Source of the DNA: GCA-2725625 sp964574215
GTDB lineage: Bacteria; Pseudomonadota; Alphaproteobacteria; Rhodospirillales; UBA2165
NCBI GenBank assembly: GCA_964574215.1
Contig: CAZNLR010000003.1
Location: 1 to 64,000, forward strand
Length of the DNA: 64,000 nt
Direction: 5' to 3'
The position numbers and the translations under genes were made by a program. Shown here one piece after another: positions 1 through 9,325 of the stretch (positions are counted from its first letter, which is position 1; the number at the start of each line of letters is the position of its first letter). The notes under the pieces were generated by a model, which was given only the letters and a program-made list of their open reading frames with translations, had not been told where the DNA came from and did not search any database.

Positions 1-2
1 TG

Positions 3-137
3 GTCAGCACGGCTGACACCGGTTTTTACTATGTGACGAAAAAGAACCCGCGCAACCAGACGGAAAAAATGGAATTCCGTAAATACGATCCGGTTGCCCG
101 CAAGCACGTTCTTTTCAAGGAATCCAAAATCAAATAA
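3..137 (+). CDS. rpmG: 50S ribosomal protein L33, 3' end
   Basis: Only the C-terminal 44 residues are in the window; the gene begins upstream of base 1. The reading frame carries the L33 signature LVSTADTGFYYVTKKNPR and ends KESKIK followed by TAA. L33 is a small protein of the large ribosomal subunit, usually about 55 residues in alphaproteobacteria, so only about ten residues are missing. The tail matches the zinc-free alphaproteobacterial form, with no CxxC pair visible in the part seen. A good intrinsic terminator follows at 185-216. Recognition is by eye and firm. Confidence 0.93.
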   Translation, partial: VSTADTGFYYVTKKNPRNQTEKMEFRKYDPVARKHVLFKESKIK

Positions 138-184
138 AGCGCTTGCGAACGATGCTTCGTCGTCGGACCGCAAAGCAGTAATTG

Positions 185-216
185 AGACCGCCGTCACTCA
201 TCCGAGGCGGTCTTTT
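185..216 (+). terminator. intrinsic terminator after rpmG
   Basis: AGACCGCC (185-192) pairs perfectly with GGCGGTCT (206-213), loop of 13 bases, followed by TTT. It lies 48 bases after the rpmG stop and just before the 3' end of the convergent DUF2478 gene. Confidence 0.75.
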
Positions 217-226
217 GCCGTTTGGC

Positions 227-751
227 TTAGCTTTTCGGCAGATCCGACCACCAGCTGAACATGTCATCGGCAGAAAAATTCAGGGTAGCGCCGAGATCGC
301 CGCAAAGATCGTTCCAGGTCGGCAATGCCGGTTCAGGAACGGCGATAAGAAGGGGAATCCCTTCGGTGATAATCTGCAGGATTTCATCCAGCAAACCTTC
401 ACCGTTTTGCTCCTGCTCACCGAATTTTTCAACCACCACCAGATCAGGGCGCCGGTCAAGTGCCGACCGCAGGATGGCCGACGTTTCGACCAGATTTGAA
501 ACATCCAGCCCGCAATCTTTTTCATTTTTCATGGGCTTTTTGATGGGAATGCGATGACCGGTGGCGATATCCACCGAATCGATAGTCCGCATTTTGTCAC
601 CGGGAATGATCCGGCTTTCCTGAAGAATACCGGCGACCGAAACGTCTTCCTCTTTTAGTCTCGCGACAAATTCAGACAGAGCCGCCCGGTCGGTTTCCTT
701 CGGGGTATAAACGGCGGCGGCAAAGGCCGCAGGCGCCTGTTCGTCACTCAT
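227..751 (-). CDS. DUF2478 family protein
   Basis: A 174-residue cytoplasmic protein with no signal peptide or membrane segment. It fits the DUF2478 family: the conserved stretch D-CGLD in residues 79-83, the central LVVVEKFGEQE segment and a C-terminal GIPLLIAVPEP followed by a Trp-containing tail. Members of this family are often found near molybdenum transport or molybdoenzyme genes and have been compared with nucleotide-binding proteins, but a reaction is not established. No Walker A motif is visible here. The neighbours (rpmG convergent, divK downstream) do not suggest a role, although two molybdoenzymes are encoded elsewhere in this window. Confidence 0.75.
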   Translation of the reverse strand: MSDEQAPAAFAAAVYTPKETDRAALSEFVARLKEEDVSVAGILQESRIIPGDKMRTIDSVDIATGHRIPIKKPMKNEKDCGLDVSNLVETSAILRSALDRRPDLVVVEKFGEQEQNGEGLLDEILQIITEGIPLLIAVPEPALPTWNDLCGDLGATLNFSADDMFSWWSDLPKS

Positions 752-868
752 AGCATGTTCTCATTATTAATCTCTGCCCATCGGCATTCAGGCAAGGCAA
801 TTTAACTCTTTACCGGCGGCAGATAAAGAGGGCTGTCTGAAGGCAACGAACAACATTAATCGGAGAGG

Positions 869-1234
869 TCAGTTCAAAAAGCCGGCTACGGTTTCCAAGA
901 AGTTCGGCACCGAGATCGGTTTGGCGATGTAGCCGTCGCAACCGCCTTCCATGATCTTTTCTTCATCACCCTTCATGGCAAAGGCGGTAACCGCAATTAC
1001 CGGAATATCCTTTAGCTCTTCCTTTTCCTTAATCATTTTGGTGATTTCCAGTCCCGATATCTTGGGCAGCTGGATATCCATTAGAATGAGATCGGGATGA
1101 TGTTCTTCGGTGATGGAAACGGCCTCGTGGCCGTCTTTGGTCTGGAGCGTGTCATATCCATGAGCCTGCAATAGGTCATTGAACAGTTTCATGTTTAGTT
1201 CGTTATCTTCAACGATAAGAATTGTTTTCGCCAT
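869..1234 (-). CDS. divK: cell division response regulator DivK
   Basis: Single-domain CheY-like receiver of 121 residues, close to Caulobacter DivK throughout. Visible are the acidic pair in LIVEDNELNMKLF, the phospho-acceptor D53 in LILMDIQLP and K105 in YIAKPIS. In Caulobacter, DivK is phosphorylated by DivJ and dephosphorylated by PleC and controls the DivL-CckA-CtrA pathway; that role is known for the family and inferred here. The frame extends 21 codons upstream, but the start at MAKTIL (1234) matches the family N-terminus. It stands alone, with 139 bases to the upstream Crp-type gene. Confidence 0.92.
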   Translation of the reverse strand: MAKTILIVEDNELNMKLFNDLLQAHGYDTLQTKDGHEAVSITEEHHPDLILMDIQLPKISGLEITKMIKEKEELKDIPVIAVTAFAMKGDEEKIMEGGCDGYIAKPISVPNFLETVAGFLN

Positions 1235-1373
1235 GGAAAAATAGGCTCCAAATATATCGCGGTGATGCAAATTTTCACCACGATCTAAACGTGTCAAATG
1301 CGGTGATTTCTTAATACTTTATATTTTGGCATTAATCCCGGACAATCAAGCACTGAATCTACATTATTTCTGG

Positions 1374-2246
1374 TTATATACCTCTTACTTCTTCAACCAT
1401 TTCTTCTAAAACCGACACGTCGCAAACGATGAGTGAATCTTTTTCCCTTTTAACAATGCCTTTTTTCGCCAGTTCACTAAGGACCCGGGCGACGGTTTCC
1501 CGGGTCGTGCTGGCCCGGCTCGCCATGTCACTGTGAACGGGAATGGGTTTGATGACAGCAATATTGTCTTCTTGCTTCACCGCCATGGCCTGGCGCAACA
1601 GCTCCCCATGAACCCGGTTGTTGGCGCCTAGGGTGCTTAAATCCACGATCCGGTCTGTTGAAACCCGTATTACCGTGGCCAGATTTACCATCACTTTTAA
1701 CGCTACTTCCGGATACCTCTTCATCAAATTGATAAATCTTTCCGGCGACATTTTGGCGATTTCAGCATCTTCCAAGGCGACCACCGACGATGACCGCGGC
1801 CGCTCGTCGATCGCCGCCAATTCCCCGAAATAGGTTCCCACGCCAAGATCTTCCAGCGCCACCTCTTTGCCTGATATTGTATAGTTCACCACCCGGACCC
1901 GTCCCTTAGTGATGAAATAGACGTCGCGCGTCGATGCCTGCTGATCGATGATTTGTTCGTCTTCGGCAAATCGGCGCCACCGGCACGATTTTTCGAAATC
2001 GCGCAATTCCTCATCGTTCAGATCTGACAGTACAATTATATTTCGGAGATCATGTTTTTGCGCTGCGTTCAATTCTGCGTCCTCTACCCCTTTTTTTGCA
2101 TGTTTGAGGCTGCCAAACCGGAAAGCGAGCCCCCCTTGTAATATTAAATAGGTCGCAAAGTATTGTTTTACAGTGTGAATCCCGATCTGGGAAGCTTGCA
2201 CCTTATCTAGCTGGTCTTTATGATTCTGCGGGCTTAGCCGGAACAT
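1374..2246 (-). CDS. Crp/Fnr family transcriptional regulator
   Basis: A 290-residue regulator. Residues about 75-190 form a cyclic-nucleotide-binding-like beta-roll (GELAAIDERPRSSSV motif), followed by a helix-turn-helix around residues 230-275 (TTRETVARVLSELAKKG). No Fnr-type N-terminal cysteine cluster is present, so it is not a typical oxygen-sensing Fnr. The first 65-70 residues are an extension beyond the usual Crp length (about 210-230) and do not resemble a known domain; a later start, for example a TTG near residue 57, is possible. The gene is divergent from the glycosyltransferase at 2276 with only 29 bases between the two starts. Ligand and targets cannot be read from the sequence. 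Confidence 0.82.
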   Translation of the reverse strand: MFRLSPQNHKDQLDKVQASQIGIHTVKQYFATYLILQGGLAFRFGSLKHAKKGVEDAELNAAQKHDLRNIIVLSDLNDEELRDFEKSCRWRRFAEDEQIIDQQASTRDVYFITKGRVRVVNYTISGKEVALEDLGVGTYFGELAAIDERPRSSSVVALEDAEIAKMSPERFINLMKRYPEVALKVMVNLATVIRVSTDRIVDLSTLGANNRVHGELLRQAMAVKQEDNIAVIKPIPVHSDMASRASTTRETVARVLSELAKKGIVKREKDSLIVCDVSVLEEMVEEVRGI

Positions 2247-2275
2247 TAACCAATTGAGATTGAAAGTTAGCCAAA

Positions 2276-3265
2276 TTGACGCCTTCCAGCGCGAATATCG
2301 GTTCGGAAACAGACGGCTTTAAAGTTGCTGCCGTAATACCCTGTTACCGGGAACGAACCAATATTCTTGGCGTTCTGGAGAAATTTCCGGGCGCCGTAGA
2401 TTATCTCATCGTGGTTGACGACGCCTGCCCAGATCACACGGGTGATTTTGTCCGGGAAAATTGCTCAGATGACAGGATCACCATCATACGTCACGATCAA
2501 AATACGGGCGTGGGCGGCGCAACGTTGTCCGGATATCAGAAGGCATTGGAACTCGGCGCCGACGTTATCGTTAAAGTCGACGGTGACGGCCAGATGGACC
2601 CCAAAATGATTCCGTCCTTGATTCAGCCAATTTTGCGTCAACAGGCGGACTACGCCAAAGGTAACCGGTTTTTTCGCCTTACCGGCCTGTCCCAAATGCC
2701 GAAATTGAGATTGATCGGCAACCTCGCCCTGTCATTCGCGTCGAAAATGTCCAGCGGCTATTGGAAGATTTTCGATCCCACCAATGGATTTACGGCCATC
2801 CACGCCAAGGTGGCGAGAGAGTTACCCTTAGACAAAATTGATCCCTCATATTTTTTTGAATCCGATATGCTGTTTCATCTCAATATCACCCGGGCCGTGG
2901 TCGCCGATGTGCCGATCCAAGCCATTTACGGCGATGAATCCAGCAGCCTCAAAATTTCTCGCATTCTTCTGCCTTTCATGGGTAAGCACGTGGGCAATTT
3001 GTTCCGCCGAATTTTTTACTCTTATTTTTTGCGGGATTTCAGCATCGCTTCCATAGAATTAGTCGCCGGAATATTGTTGCTGGCGTTCGGCGGTATTGTT
3101 GGATTCGCCGGTTGGTACGAAAGTGTCAGCACGGGCATACCGGCGGCCACCGGCCTTATCATCCTGGCCGCACTGCCGTTCCTTATCGGCGCCCAATTGA
3201 TTATCAGTTTTCTCAACTTTGACGTTCAGAACCAGCCTGAAACGCCGCTGCACCCCTATCTGTAA
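2276..3265 (+). CDS. GT2 glycosyltransferase with C-terminal membrane helices
   Basis: A family 2 glycosyltransferase of 329 residues, resembling polyprenyl-phosphate sugar synthases. The nucleotide-sugar-binding N-terminus AAVIPCYRERTNI, the VVDDACPDHT strand and the metal-binding VDGDGQMDP are all visible. Two membrane segments follow in the last 80 residues (about 255-280 and 288-312). Such enzymes typically transfer a sugar from UDP- or GDP-sugar to a polyprenyl phosphate at the inner membrane; the sugar is unknown here. The start is a TTG with GAAAG nine bases upstream, chosen because the frame opens only there. The following gene starts 77 bases downstream and may be cotranscribed. Confidence 0.85.
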   Translation: MTPSSANIGSETDGFKVAAVIPCYRERTNILGVLEKFPGAVDYLIVVDDACPDHTGDFVRENCSDDRITIIRHDQNTGVGGATLSGYQKALELGADVIVKVDGDGQMDPKMIPSLIQPILRQQADYAKGNRFFRLTGLSQMPKLRLIGNLALSFASKMSSGYWKIFDPTNGFTAIHAKVARELPLDKIDPSYFFESDMLFHLNITRAVVADVPIQAIYGDESSSLKISRILLPFMGKHVGNLFRRIFYSYFLRDFSIASIELVAGILLLAFGGIVGFAGWYESVSTGIPAATGLIILAALPFLIGAQLIISFLNFDVQNQPETPLHPYL

Positions 3266-3342
3266 CCATCCGGCACCGGTCTGATGTCGGCGTCATGCCG
3301 TGGGGCATTGACAGCCGCCTTTCGGCAAATCATCATTCCCCT

Positions 3343-4005
3343 ATGAAGATTTTAGACACGTGGAACAATTGTTTTTGGCGAAGATTTTGCGGCACGAAGA
3401 ATGCCGCGGTGGTAGTAGCCGTCGCCTGGTTGCTGGTTTTGAGCTTCTCATCGGGACAAGCCCTGGGTGCGGACGGCCATATCAATGCGCTTTCCTTCAA
3501 ACCCCTGCCGGGTAGTGCGAGCATCGCTGTTAAGGCCTGGGACAATTCCGATGAAAACAAGGATTACGCAACCAGAATCGAAGCTTATTTAAAGACGAAA
3601 GGTTACCAAATCGCCAAAGAGGGCGACCTCATTCTTTCTTTCGAAACCAAAGAAACCAAAGGTATTTGGACCAAGGACGCCCGCAGCCACGTTCTGGAGG
3701 TAGAGGGACATGGCGGCAGAAGAGGCGGCGAACAGGCCCGTGTCCGGCTCAATCTTTACTCCAGCCAGGAAGGCGGACTGCTAAATAGCCCGGCGGACCC
3801 GGAAGGCCGCAAGGGGAAAAAAACAGCGCCGCAAATCATGCTGGAGGTAACCGTGGATATAAACAAGGGGCGACGCTTGTGGCAGGGTCAGGCTTCGGCA
3901 AATCAGAGTTCCGCTAATGTCAGCACACTCGTTCATAAATTGATCCCGGTCCTGATGGAAAAAATGGGAAAAACCGTTCGACGGGAATCCTTCGATTTTC
4001 AATAG
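3343..4005 (+). CDS. secreted protein of unknown function
   Basis: I do not recognise this 220-residue protein. The start at MKILDTW (3343) gives an N-terminus with a basic stretch, a hydrophobic core (VVVAVAWLLVLSF) and a probable signal-peptidase site near QALGA, so it is likely periplasmic. The frame opens 16 codons earlier, but the upstream residues look untranslated. The mature part is polar with a region (residues about 75-165) of alternating hydrophobic residues typical of small beta-rich periplasmic proteins, something like DUF4136-type proteins, but no lipobox is present. It sits between the glycosyltransferase and hisZ, with 155 bases to hisZ. Confidence 0.6.
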   Translation: MKILDTWNNCFWRRFCGTKNAAVVVAVAWLLVLSFSSGQALGADGHINALSFKPLPGSASIAVKAWDNSDENKDYATRIEAYLKTKGYQIAKEGDLILSFETKETKGIWTKDARSHVLEVEGHGGRRGGEQARVRLNLYSSQEGGLLNSPADPEGRKGKKTAPQIMLEVTVDINKGRRLWQGQASANQSSANVSTLVHKLIPVLMEKMGKTVRRESFDFQ

Positions 4006-4160
4006 ATAGGCCGGAATTTTAGGTGCATTTAGACAAATTTCTCTTTATACAGTCGAAAAACCCGTATCATGCAATGTCAGGCCGCCAACAAGAACCCATG
4101 GCCGAATTTTTCTGCCCTTAAAATCAACAGAACTTATTTTATGCGATAACAACAGGCTCA

Positions 4161-5366
4161 ATGCGGATGACCGAAACACCCCATCCTGGACTGCTTCCTG
4201 CCGGATTGGCGGATATACTGCCTCCGGACGCGGAATACGAGGCGCACGTGACCGAAGGACTCGTCGCCGCCTTTTCGCAATATGGCTATGAAAGAGTAAA
4301 ACCGCCGCTGATCGAATTTGAGGAATGTCTGCTCAGCGGCAGTGGTGCGGCAACCGCTCAACAGACCTTCCGCCTGATGGATCCCATTTCCCAACGCATG
4401 CTGGGCTTACGCGCCGATATAACCCTGCAAATCGCCAGGATTGCCGCCACCCGTCTGACCGATGCGCCAAGACCATTGCGGCTGAGTTATGCAGGGCAGG
4501 TTTTGCGGGTCAAGGGCTCTGCACTGAGGCCGGGCCGGCAGTTCGGACAAATCGGTGCCGAACTAATTGGCATTGATGCTCCGGAAGCGGATGCGGAGGT
4601 CATCGCCATGGCGGCGGGGGCTCTACAAAATTTTGGTGTTCCCGGTTTATCGGTCGATCTGGGCCTGCCCACTTTGGTTCCCATCATCTGCTCAGCCCTT
4701 GGAATCGATGCAAACGGCGATGGCGCCAGGCTTCGGGCTGCTTTGAATCAAAAAGACGTTGCCGAAATCAATTCCCTGGCCGGTCAGTTGGGACCTCAAG
4801 CCGCCGGAGTTTTCAGCGCGTTATTGAGTGCTTCGGGTCCTGCCGATCAGGCATTGGCACAAATAATGGATTTGGATTTGCCCCGTGAAGCCTTGAGCGA
4901 ACTTAAAAATCTGGCTGACGTTGTTGAATGCCTAAACCGCCGGGCGCCGGGTCTGATCTTAACCATCGATCCGGTGGAATCGAGAGGATACGAGTACCAT
5001 ACGGGTGTGACGTTCACCTTTTTTGCCCTGGACGTGCGGGGAGAATTGGGTCGGGGCGGCCGCTATGAGGCCGGCAATGCGTTTGGCGCATCTGACACCG
5101 AGACAGGGTCCGGAATGGATTCGGAACCGGCTACGGGTGTTACCCTCTATCTCGATTCAATCCTTCGATCTTTGCCAAGACCGACACTCCGGGACCGGCT
5201 ATATGTGCCGCCGGGTCAACCGGCGGAGACCAACGACCGGTTGCGTTCCGAAGGCTGGATTGTCATCGAAGGATTTAACCGGAGCGCGGCGGCAGCAAAA
5301 GAGGCTGTTCGCCTGGGTTGTTCCAACTATTGGGACGGCGTCGAAATTAAAAAAACTGCAGATTGA
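4161..5366 (+). CDS. hisZ: ATP phosphoribosyltransferase regulatory subunit HisZ
   Basis: A class II aminoacyl-tRNA-synthetase-like protein of 401 residues related to HisS but lacking its C-terminal anticodon domain, as expected of HisZ. Visible are the N-terminal PAGLADILPPDAEYEAHV, the motif-2-like LGLRADITLQIARI and the HisS-like ESRGYEYHTGVTFTFFA with GRGGRYE. HisZ binds the short form of HisG to make an active ATP phosphoribosyltransferase, the first step of histidine synthesis; hisG is not in the window. It is followed by purA after 19 bases, a pairing common in Rhodospirillales. Both pathways draw on purine or PRPP pools. An ATG two codons downstream is an equally possible start. Confidence 0.9.
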   Translation: MRMTETPHPGLLPAGLADILPPDAEYEAHVTEGLVAAFSQYGYERVKPPLIEFEECLLSGSGAATAQQTFRLMDPISQRMLGLRADITLQIARIAATRLTDAPRPLRLSYAGQVLRVKGSALRPGRQFGQIGAELIGIDAPEADAEVIAMAAGALQNFGVPGLSVDLGLPTLVPIICSALGIDANGDGARLRAALNQKDVAEINSLAGQLGPQAAGVFSALLSASGPADQALAQIMDLDLPREALSELKNLADVVECLNRRAPGLILTIDPVESRGYEYHTGVTFTFFALDVRGELGRGGRYEAGNAFGASDTETGSGMDSEPATGVTLYLDSILRSLPRPTLRDRLYVPPGQPAETNDRLRSEGWIVIEGFNRSAAAAKEAVRLGCSNYWDGVEIKKTAD

Positions 5367-5385
5367 ATAAAGGAAAGAATAGAAA

Positions 5386-6678
5386 ATGGCCAATGTAGTC
5401 GTTGTCGGCGCTCAATGGGGTGACGAGGGCAAAGGAAAAATAGTCGATTGGCTTTCTGAACGCGCCGATGTCGTCGTCCGCTTTCAGGGTGGCCATAACG
5501 CCGGTCACACATTGGTCATCGATGATGTGACCTACAAGCTAAGCCTGTTGCCCTCGGGTATCGTGCGTAAAGGAAAACAGTCCGTGATCGGCAATGGGGT
5601 TGTACTCGATCCGTGGGCCTTGCTCAGCGAAATCGAAACCCTCAAGGGACAAGGCGTCGACGTATCACCCGACAATCTATCCATTGCGGAAAATACGCCG
5701 TTGATCCTGCCGCTGCATTCGCAACTCGACCGGGCGCGGGAAGAAGCCATGGGTGGCGCTAAGATCGGTACGACGGGGCGTGGCATCGGGCCCGCTTATG
5801 AAGACAAGGCGGGTAGGCGGGCCTTGCGGCTGGGCGATCTGGCGGACCAGGACAATTTGGAGGCCCGCATCGAAAATATGCTGTTTCATCATAACGCCTT
5901 GATGCGCGGATATGGCTCGCCTGAAATCGACGGCAAGGAATTGTTATCGCAGTTGCTGGAAATTGCGCCGAAAATTCTCCCCTACGCGGATACGGTCTGG
6001 CTGCGGCTGGACGAAGCGCGCCGCCAGGGACAACGCATTCTGTTTGAGGGTGCTCAGGGTACAATGCTGGATATCGACCATGGCACCTATCCGTTTGTAA
6101 CGTCTTCCAATACCGTCGCCGGTATGGCGGCGGTGGGATCGGGACAGGGGCCGCGGGTGATTGATTACGCTCTCGGCATCACCAAGGCCTATACCACGCG
6201 TGTGGGTTCGGGTCCGTTTCCTACCGAACAGGAAAACGAAATCGGTCAAAGGCTGGGCGAACGGGGACACGAATTCGGTACCGTAACGGGCCGCAAAAGA
6301 CGATGCGGCTGGTTCGACGCCGTCATGGTCCGCCAAGCTATCAAAGTTGGCGGCATCACCGGTATCGCCTTAACAAAGTTGGACGTTCTGGACGGTTTCC
6401 CGGAATTGAAGGTGTGCACCGATTACCGGATCGACGGCAAAAGCGTTGACCATCTGCCGGCTTCGATCATCGCTCAAGAAAAAGTGGAGCCGGTATATGA
6501 AACCCTGGAAGGATGGTCTGAAAGCACCGAAGGGGCCAGATCCTGGGCCGATCTTCCGGCGACGGCAATAAAATACATTCGGCGGATTGAGGAATTGATT
6601 GAGGCGCCGGTAGCTCTTTTGTCGACCAGTCCCGAGCGAGACGATACTATTCTCGTCCAAGATCCGTTCGCAGATTAA
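5386..6678 (+). CDS. purA: adenylosuccinate synthetase
   Basis: A 430-residue protein of normal length for PurA, which joins IMP and aspartate using GTP to give adenylosuccinate in AMP synthesis. The GTP-binding GDEGKGK (residues 12-18, with catalytic D13), the catalytic H41 in GGHNAGHT, and the later TTGRGIGPAYEDK, FEGAQGTMLDIDHGTYP and TVTGRKRRCGW blocks are all intact. A good ribosome-binding site (AAAGGAAAG) precedes the ATG. It is likely cotranscribed with hisZ. Confidence 0.97.
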   Translation: MANVVVVGAQWGDEGKGKIVDWLSERADVVVRFQGGHNAGHTLVIDDVTYKLSLLPSGIVRKGKQSVIGNGVVLDPWALLSEIETLKGQGVDVSPDNLSIAENTPLILPLHSQLDRAREEAMGGAKIGTTGRGIGPAYEDKAGRRALRLGDLADQDNLEARIENMLFHHNALMRGYGSPEIDGKELLSQLLEIAPKILPYADTVWLRLDEARRQGQRILFEGAQGTMLDIDHGTYPFVTSSNTVAGMAAVGSGQGPRVIDYALGITKAYTTRVGSGPFPTEQENEIGQRLGERGHEFGTVTGRKRRCGWFDAVMVRQAIKVGGITGIALTKLDVLDGFPELKVCTDYRIDGKSVDHLPASIIAQEKVEPVYETLEGWSESTEGARSWADLPATAIKYIRRIEELIEAPVALLSTSPERDDTILVQDPFAD

Positions 6679-6819
6679 AGTTTTATCAATCATCAACTGC
6701 GATAAGGGTCTGCCGGAAGTCGTGGAAGTGATATAATAAGGCAATTGCCGTGAATCGAATCACCGGCTAAGGTTTGCGTTTGTTCAAACAATCAACTTAT
6801 TGGATCGTAGTCGGCGTCG

Positions 6820-9312
6820 ATGGCTGATATTTCTACCGAACCCGAAACTAAAAACGGCGAAACTCCTTCCGGCGAAACTCCATCTCCCGCAACGGAGCAA
6901 GCGCCCCAGGACGCCACCTCGGATAATTCCGGGGAAGACGCCATCCCGCCGGGCGACCCCGTTGATGCACCCGGCGACGAAGTCCCGGCACCGCCCGGGG
7001 ACTCGGATGGTCCGGCGGCTGATCAGCCGGTTGAAGAAAATGATGACACGCCTCCGGAAGACGATGCCGAATCTGAAGAGGCAAGTTCCGCAGAGGATCC
7101 TGAATTAAAAACTGATCAGGAATCGGAAGCGGGCCCGGAAGTGGGCCTGAAAGAGGGAACGGAAGAGGGATCGGAGGATCAAGCAGCCACAGAGGACGAA
7201 ATAGAAGACGGGGCTGAAGAGGAGAAAGAAGAAGAAGAAGAGGAGGAAGAAGACGAAGATCTCCCCGATACATCGAAGACACAAGCCGCACCGGAAAGTC
7301 AGGTTGCCGAGGCGCCCGAATCGGCGCCACCGTCAATTTTGCATGGCCGTTACGATATCCATCCCGCCAAGCCGCTTGCCGATCTGGATTGCCCATCGGC
7401 ACGTGCTTTCGAGGTCGATGACCGGATGGAACCCCTTCACAAACTGTTCGCCTTGATTTGCATTCCCGGCATGCCCGTAAGATGGGAGGAAATCGAAGAT
7501 ATAGTCGAGCAGGATATTCCCTTTAATCTTCCCTTGATCGGCTACGGCAATGTGGATTGGCCGCTATTGGGACAGAAATGCCTCGCTTTGATTTATGAAC
7601 GGCCGCTGGGTGGCCGGGTTAGCACGGCGTTGGGCGACCCTCATATGCCGGATTTCAAAAAAATTGACATTGTCCGGGAGGTCGTCGAGGCCGGCATGAA
7701 TGGTCTCCGGCAATTGGCCTTTCGCGATATGACGCACCGTTCAGTCCGTCCGGACAATTTGTTTTTTATGGATGAGGAACAGGAAGAAGTCGTCCTGGGC
7801 AGTTTCGTTACCTCGCCGCCCGGTTTTGATCAGCCGTTGGCTTTCGAAACCATCCCGAGAAGTATGGCCTATGAAGGGGGGCGCGGCGCCGGCATTATTG
7901 ATGACGATCTTTACGCCTTTGGCGCCACCATGGCCTTTCTGGCACAACGGCAAAATCCGGTCAAAGGGCTCGGGCGAGAGCAATTAATATTATCTAAGAT
8001 ATCCGAATCCTCGTTCCAGACATTGGTCGGCAAATCCCTGATTACTTCTTCGCTGTTGGATCCGATGAGAGGTTTGATGCAGGACGATCCGGAATTGCGC
8101 TGGGGGTTTGAGGAGCTTGAACTTTGGTCCAGTGGCCGACGGGTGTCGCCGACTCAGTCCCATCCGCCTAACCGGTCCCCGCGCCCGTTCAAATTCGGTG
8201 ATTTTGATCATGTCACGGCGCGAACCTTGGCTTATTCAATGTCGCTTCGTCCCGAAAGCGCGATGAAAATGATCAAGGACGATACCTTGTTGCATTGGGT
8301 ATCGCGTGGCTTGGAAGACAAGGAATTGAGCGCCGCTATTGAGGCCGCTGTCGAAGTCACCAAAGCTAAAGCCGAGGAAAAACCGGGTGAGGATGATTTG
8401 TTGCTCACCAAAGTACTGTTGCTGATGGATCCGTTAGGTCCCATCCACTACAAATCCATCGCTTTGATGCCGGATTCGTTCGGCGGCTCGCTTGGTGTGG
8501 AACTATTGCGGGGCGGCGGAATTAAGACCCTGGCGGAAGCCATCGTCGCCGAGGCGCCGCAAATTTGGTTCGATCTGCAGGATGGAGGAAGCGCCACGCA
8601 ATTCACTGATATGGAAGCGTTTCAACAATTGCGCGTTCATTTACAAAAAGCCGGCCCCGGATATGGTGTTGAACGTTGTTTGTATGAAACCAACCCGGGC
8701 TATCCCTGCCAAAGCCCGTTGATAAAGTCGGATAATATTATTGAAATAGATGAGTTGATCCCGGCGCTTAACGCCGCTGAAAAAAATGTCGATACCAAGA
8801 AAAATCCGGTCGACCGCCATATTGCCGCCTTTATCGGAGCTCGGCATCAAGTGAATGTTGACCGCGAACTGGGAGAAATTGCGGATCCCGATAAAACCAT
8901 CCAAATCTTAGGCAGTTTGCGACTATTGGCTCATTTGCAGGAACGCCTGAAATCAGGCCCTCAGCACGGATTGTCGAAATGGCTGGGCAGTCTGATGGGT
9001 CCGGTGATAAAAATTTACCAAAGCCGAAAAACACGCAAAGCCATTGAAGCGGAGATCCCGAGAATTGTCAGGACGGGAGACCTTGATGAACTGCTCGGTC
9101 TGATGGATGACCCGGAAACCAAGTTGAGGGATGAAGCGGGCTACGCAGACGCCATTGAGGAATTCAGCACCGCCGAAGAGGAGATCGTGAAAATTGAATT
9201 CGACACGGGCCCAAATTCGGATGCTGCCGACAAAACCAGTAAACAGGTGGCCGCGGTAACCTCAATTCTGATCATGATTTTTATCATTTCCGTCATGATA
9301 ATGACGGGATAA
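6820..9312 (+). CDS. membrane-anchored pseudokinase with acidic N-terminus
   Basis: An 830-residue protein with three parts. Residues 1-165 are low-complexity and acidic, rich in Pro, Glu and Asp, with a pure Glu/Asp run at about 133-150 encoded by repeated GAA/GAG. Residues about 170-410 look like a eukaryotic-type protein kinase lobe: a hinge-like LALIYERPLGGR, a catalytic-loop-like THRSVRPDNLFF (305-316) and an F-helix-like DDLYAFGATM. The loop Asp of HRD is Ser308 and the DFG position reads GSF, so phosphotransfer is unlikely. Residues 420-800 are helical and unrecognised. A single hydrophobic segment (about 808-828) ends the protein and would act as a tail anchor. The next gene starts 14 bases later and is probably its partner. 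Confidence 0.72.
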   Translation: MADISTEPETKNGETPSGETPSPATEQAPQDATSDNSGEDAIPPGDPVDAPGDEVPAPPGDSDGPAADQPVEENDDTPPEDDAESEEASSAEDPELKTDQESEAGPEVGLKEGTEEGSEDQAATEDEIEDGAEEEKEEEEEEEEDEDLPDTSKTQAAPESQVAEAPESAPPSILHGRYDIHPAKPLADLDCPSARAFEVDDRMEPLHKLFALICIPGMPVRWEEIEDIVEQDIPFNLPLIGYGNVDWPLLGQKCLALIYERPLGGRVSTALGDPHMPDFKKIDIVREVVEAGMNGLRQLAFRDMTHRSVRPDNLFFMDEEQEEVVLGSFVTSPPGFDQPLAFETIPRSMAYEGGRGAGIIDDDLYAFGATMAFLAQRQNPVKGLGREQLILSKISESSFQTLVGKSLITSSLLDPMRGLMQDDPELRWGFEELELWSSGRRVSPTQSHPPNRSPRPFKFGDFDHVTARTLAYSMSLRPESAMKMIKDDTLLHWVSRGLEDKELSAAIEAAVEVTKAKAEEKPGEDDLLLTKVLLLMDPLGPIHYKSIALMPDSFGGSLGVELLRGGGIKTLAEAIVAEAPQIWFDLQDGGSATQFTDMEAFQQLRVHLQKAGPGYGVERCLYETNPGYPCQSPLIKSDNIIEIDELIPALNAAEKNVDTKKNPVDRHIAAFIGARHQVNVDRELGEIADPDKTIQILGSLRLLAHLQERLKSGPQHGLSKWLGSLMGPVIKIYQSRKTRKAIEAEIPRIVRTGDLDELLGLMDDPETKLRDEAGYADAIEEFSTAEEEIVKIEFDTGPNSDAADKTSKQVAAVTSILIMIFIISVMIMTG

Positions 9313-9325
9313 GCACGAGCAGCAA

